Notes under the pieces: model-generated
Database searches by the model: none
What the model saw: the letters and a program-made list of their open reading frames with translations, nothing else
What the model was told of the DNA's origin: nothing
Source of the DNA: Geobacteraceae bacterium
GTDB taxonomy: Bacteria; Desulfobacterota; Desulfuromonadia; Geobacterales; Pseudopelobacteraceae
Direction of reading: 5' to 3'
Assembly: GCA_027404165.1 (NCBI GenBank)
Contig: DAHZCG010000004.1
Location: forward strand, 65,354 to 129,353
Length of the DNA stretch: 64,000 nt
Shown here: piece after piece, positions 63,215-64,000 of the stretch
Numbering within the stretch: position 1 is the stretch's first letter
Layout of the letters: the number at the start of each line of letters is the position of its first letter
Made by a program: the position numbers and the translations under genes

Positions 63215-64000
63215 CTAATGTCCATAGATTCGCCGGTATGCAGCTTGATTCCGCAGCACTGCTTCCACGTATCCCCGCGTCTGCGTAAACGGGATGGTTT
63301 CTATAAAAACGTCGCCATGCGCCCTCGGAAATTGCGCCTCCCACATCCGCACCCGCGCTTGCCCGGCGTTGTACGCCGCCAGTGCCGCCGCCGTCGTCGG
63401 GAAAATCCCCAACTCTCGCTTCAGGTCCGCGGCCCCCAGCGCAATACTCAAGCCTGGGTTGAACAGATCGGCGGCGCGCAGCCGGCCCGGATCAGCCAGC
63501 GCCTGCCACGCTGTCGGCAGGTGCGCAAATACCCGTTGCGCCGTCCCCAGTTCCAGTTGCATCAGCCCTCGCGCTCGTGCGCCTGACAACGACTTTGCGT
63601 CGAACCCCGACTCCTGCCGCATTACCCCCAGCAGCAAATCCCGCCCAATCCCATACCGCTCGCTCGCCGCCGCAATCTGCCGTGGGTATGGAATCGGATA
63701 GAGCCGCCGCCACTCGCTCGCCGGCAGTGCCTCCGCCGGGACCTCCAGGTAATCCGGCAACGCCCGCAACATGGCCCGTAGCCCGAAATACCAGTTGCCA
63801 CGTTCATCCTCCAGCTGCGCTACCTGCCGCGCCAGTCCCAGCTCGCCCCTGCCCGGTCGCTCCTGTCGCAGCGCCGCCTCCAGCAGCGTTGCCGCCGGAT
63901 CCAGCAGGCCGGCCGCCTGCAGTTCATGCGCCCGCGCAATCAGGTTCCTGGTCGCTTGCGCTGCTGGCGCCCTCTCGGTCCTCGCCGGCCTCATCTCCAG
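63215..64000 (-). CDS. Soluble lytic murein transglycosylase (Slt-like), 5' end outside window
   Basis: The frame is open to the window edge, so the N-terminus is missing. The visible 262 residues begin with a helical superhelix-like region (RAHELQAAGLLDPAATLLEAAL). The SLT domain follows: YPIPYPRQIAAASERYGI, catalytic Glu in GVMRQESGFDAKSLSGA, RARGLMQL and ALAAYNAGQARVRMW, ending with IETIPFTQTRGYVEAVLRN. It cleaves peptidoglycan glycan strands in the periplasm. Codon use is strongly G/C-ending, unlike the rest of the window. Confidence 0.92.
   Translation of the reverse strand: MEMRPARTERAPAAQATRNLIARAHELQAAGLLDPAATLLEAALRQERPGRGELGLARQVAQLEDERGNWYFGLRAMLRALPDYLEVPAEALPASEWRRLYPIPYPRQIAAASERYGIGRDLLLGVMRQESGFDAKSLSGARARGLMQLELGTAQRVFAHLPTAWQALADPGRLRAADLFNPGLSIALGAADLKRELGIFPTTAAALAAYNAGQARVRMWEAQFPRAHGDVFIETIPFTQTRGYVEAVLRNQAAYRRIYGH

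Noticed and set aside
62829..63225. Short ORFs on both strands in the G+C-rich spacer
   Set aside because: They cross two terminator hairpins, and long open frames are expected by chance in such G+C-rich DNA.

Overview
The window reads as chromosomal DNA of a Geobacter-like anaerobic deltaproteobacterium (Desulfuromonadales/Geobacteraceae). The basis is gene content, not a database search. The features pointing there are paired electron-transfer flavoproteins (ETF) with membrane CCG-type Fe-S oxidoreductases instead of the usual ETF:quinone oxidoreductase, an EtfA with a ferredoxin head, a fused B12-dependent IcmF mutase, a heme-sensing DUF3365 kinase and a chalcone-isomerase-like protein inside a fatty-acid operon. 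The last 1.2 kb is visibly richer in G+C and may be of other origin or a join.

Layout. 0.1-1.6 kb holds a short-chain dehydrogenase and an unknown partner. 1.7-7.7 kb is a sensory block: a REC-PAS-kinase-REC hybrid, an Rcp1-like receiver, a c-heme sensor kinase and a kinase with a periplasmic solute-binding sensor. 8.0-8.6 kb is a TetR regulator with a clear promoter and operator-like palindrome.

8.9-42 kb is almost entirely fatty/acyl-CoA oxidation, nearly all on the minus strand. Operon A (19.0 to 8.9 kb) encodes Fe-S oxidoreductase 1, etfBA 1, sucCD, etfBA 2 (EtfA with ferredoxin domain) and Fe-S oxidoreductase 2. Operon B (24.0 to 19.2 kb) encodes thiolase, 3-hydroxybutyryl-CoA dehydrogenase, acyl-CoA dehydrogenase, a deletion-fusion relic, a small ORF and a nucleoside-recognition membrane protein. 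Operon C (28.0 to 24.2 kb) encodes a Cys-rich DUF6125-like protein and IcmF. Two MerR regulators sit at 28.3-29.4 kb. Operon D (41.6 to 29.5 kb) encodes long-chain acyl-CoA ligase, 3-hydroxyacyl-CoA dehydrogenase/enoyl-CoA hydratase, thiolase, a long acyl-CoA dehydrogenase, an MBL hydrolase, a dienoyl-CoA-reductase-like flavoenzyme, a CHI-like protein, a hotdog thioesterase and enoyl-CoA hydratase. Operon E (+ strand, 42.1-46.1 kb) encodes a ribbon-helix-helix protein, FadL and a VolA-like surface lipase.

A 16-bp motif resembling LiuR/MerR sites (TTWACGYWHAWGTCAA with small deviations) occurs upstream of operons A, B, C, D, E and merR1. In A, B and D it overlaps a TTGACA -35 box. The genes therefore look like one regulon: lipid hydrolysis at the surface, fatty-acid import by FadL, activation, beta-oxidation, C4 isomerisation by IcmF, substrate-level ATP through SucCD, and electron transfer through two ETF/Fe-S oxidoreductase modules to the quinone pool.

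46-49 kb contains a small membrane protein, a truncated thioesterase, IlvE, a nitroreductase and an SDR. 49.6-55.2 kb is a MarR-controlled efflux operon of AaeXAB type with its own outer-membrane factor. 55.7-61.7 kb is an envelope and osmotic-stress group: OmpA with Ig-like repeats, small periplasmic proteins, YidB-like, a HhH protein, MscL, DUF481 and MscS. 62.3-62.8 kb has a frameshifted tyrosine-integrase remnant beside tRNA-Gly. The window ends inside a lytic transglycosylase gene.
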